Shown here piece after piece: positions 63,352 to 64,000 of a stretch of DNA of 64,000 bases (position 1 is its first letter; each line of letters starts with the position of its first letter). The notes below the pieces were generated by a model. It did no database searches and was not told the origin of the DNA. It was given only the letters and a program-made list of their open reading frames with translations. The stretch lies in NCBI RefSeq assembly GCF_019511525.1, contig NZ_JAEUAT010000005.1, positions 372,001 through 436,000 on the forward strand, in the 5' to 3' direction. This DNA is from Rhizobium cauense (GTDB taxonomy: Bacteria > Pseudomonadota > Alphaproteobacteria > Rhizobiales > Rhizobiaceae). Made by a program: the position numbers and the translations under genes.

Positions 63352-63930
63352 CTACCTGTTTTTTCCCGGAACCCAAAGTACGTCCGCGTGGCCGCGGTCA
63401 TTGGCGTGACGGGCGGCGACGAACAGGAAGTCCGAAAGGCGGTTGACGTATTTCAGAGCGGCTTCGCTGACAACCTCGCCATCGGCGCGGGCAAGCTCGA
63501 CCATCAGCCGCTCGGCACGCCTCGCGATCGTTCGGGCGAGATGAAGATGAGCGGAGGCGGAGTGGCCGCCGGGCAGCACGAAGGACTTCAAGGGCTGCAG
63601 GTCGGCGTTCAATTCATCGATGTCGCTCTCGATGCGCGCGACCTGACTATCAACGATGCGCAGAGGCTCGTGTGCTGGCGGTTTGCCATCGTCTGGCGTC
63701 GCAAGGTCCGCGCCAAGATCGAAGAGATCGTTCTGGATCAACGTCAGCATTCTCTCCAGCACAGGCATGCCCTGCATATGCAGCCTTGCGACGCCGATGG
63801 CGGAGTTGGCCTCGTCGATCGTGCCGTAGGCTTCCACGCGCAGATCGTATTTCAGACGGCGTGGGCCGGAAACGAGTGCGGTCGTGCCATCGTCGCCGGT
63901 CTTCGTGTAGATCTTGTTGAGCCTTACCAT
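63352..63930 (-). CDS. PduO-type cob(I)alamin adenosyltransferase
   Basis: The enzyme adds the adenosyl group to the cobalt of B12, giving coenzyme B12. Family marks are IYTKTGDDGTTALVSG (ATP-binding N-terminus), YGTIDEANSAIG, and FVLPGGHSASAHLHLARTIARRAERL with the conserved Arg/Glu pair, then YVNRLSDFLFVAARH. At 192 residues it is full length. It complements the cobS-cobT genes elsewhere in the window. It overlaps none of its neighbours but is on one strand with them. Confidence 0.95.
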   Translation of the reverse strand: MVRLNKIYTKTGDDGTTALVSGPRRLKYDLRVEAYGTIDEANSAIGVARLHMQGMPVLERMLTLIQNDLFDLGADLATPDDGKPPAHEPLRIVDSQVARIESDIDELNADLQPLKSFVLPGGHSASAHLHLARTIARRAERLMVELARADGEVVSEAALKYVNRLSDFLFVAARHANDRGHADVLWVPGKNR

Positions 63931-63953
63931 AGCTACCCCTCTTTCTTGTCGGC

Positions 63954-64000
63954 TTAGCTAGGGCGACCGCCCCCGGTCAGCCAGAGCGTCAGCATGATCA
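63954..64000 (-). CDS. C-terminal end of a small membrane protein, cut by window end
   Basis: On the minus strand the edge opens into a frame reading ...IMLTLWLTGGGRPS and a stop at 63954, 24 bases before the adenosyltransferase start. Its hydrophobic end fits the twin-helix (HIG1-like) small protein that, as I recall, precedes this gene in rhizobia. Only 15 codons are visible. Confidence 0.4.
   Translation of the reverse strand, partial: IMLTLWLTGGGRPS

Overview
The window is a piece of chromosome from an alphaproteobacterium of the Rhizobiaceae, most like Sinorhizobium/Ensifer. The evidence is GC-rich DNA, a Shemin-type 5-aminolevulinate synthase (hemA), the aerobic cobaltochelatase genes cobS and cobT, the response regulator cpdR, a TIGR02302 membrane protein, DUF2125 and DUF3108 proteins, and a neighbourhood of argH, lysA, tlpA, hbdA and etfAB. 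Most of the window is core genome. No phage, insertion sequence, rRNA or CRISPR array was found.

Layout. 1-1.3 kb: 5' part of a tamA-like gene and a small lipoprotein. 1.5-5.3 kb: a coxS-coxL-coxM molybdenum hydroxylase operon of the form II type. 5.4-7.9 kb: hemA and dxr, convergent on a shared terminator. 8-11.4 kb: small envelope proteins, a ThuA protein, a kinase-fold protein and tRNA-Arg(CCT). 11.5-20.9 kb: an M20 amidohydrolase, a D,D-carboxypeptidase, a CobW GTPase, an ABC exporter, tusA with an L,D-transpeptidase, accA, and xerD preceded by a 58-residue membrane protein. 21-25.7 kb: aroK-aroB-corC-like operon, bolA and a J-domain protein. 26-30 kb: cobS-cobT and a secreted phytase-like protein. 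30-31.2 kb: a queuosine-precursor transporter with a candidate preQ1-type leader, and rpmB. 31.4-39.8 kb: transport and metabolic genes including gloB, hisC-tyrC, chaC and plsC. 39.9-44.3 kb: ydcF, ftsX, ftsE, hpt and cpdR. 45-51.9 kb: TIGR02302, lysA, lptM, argH and tlpA.

51.9-59.6 kb is the only accessory-looking stretch. It holds a cupin with a divergent LysR regulator, two tiny membrane proteins, a potassium channel, a Ca2+/H+ antiporter, an AraC regulator, a nuclease, a basic hypothetical protein, and about 1.6 kb of gene-free DNA with hairpins and decayed duplicate sequence. 59.6-64 kb returns to core metabolism: hbdA, etfA, etfB, a rhomboid protease, a PduO-type cobalamin adenosyltransferase and the end of a small membrane protein.

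How the genes work together. CobS and CobT insert cobalt into the B12 ring and the PduO-type enzyme adenosylates it. EtfAB and HbdA serve acyl-CoA oxidation, with a LiuR-like box before etfB. HisC and TyrC are translationally coupled and probably share aromatic amino-acid synthesis. FtsE/FtsX, the D,D-carboxypeptidase and the L,D-transpeptidase act on the cell wall. The most useful leads are the candidate preQ1-type leader on the queuosine transporter gene, the direct-repeat remnants flanking the antiporter, the accessory block between tlpA and hbdA, and three proteins of 48-58 residues that length-filtered annotation may miss.
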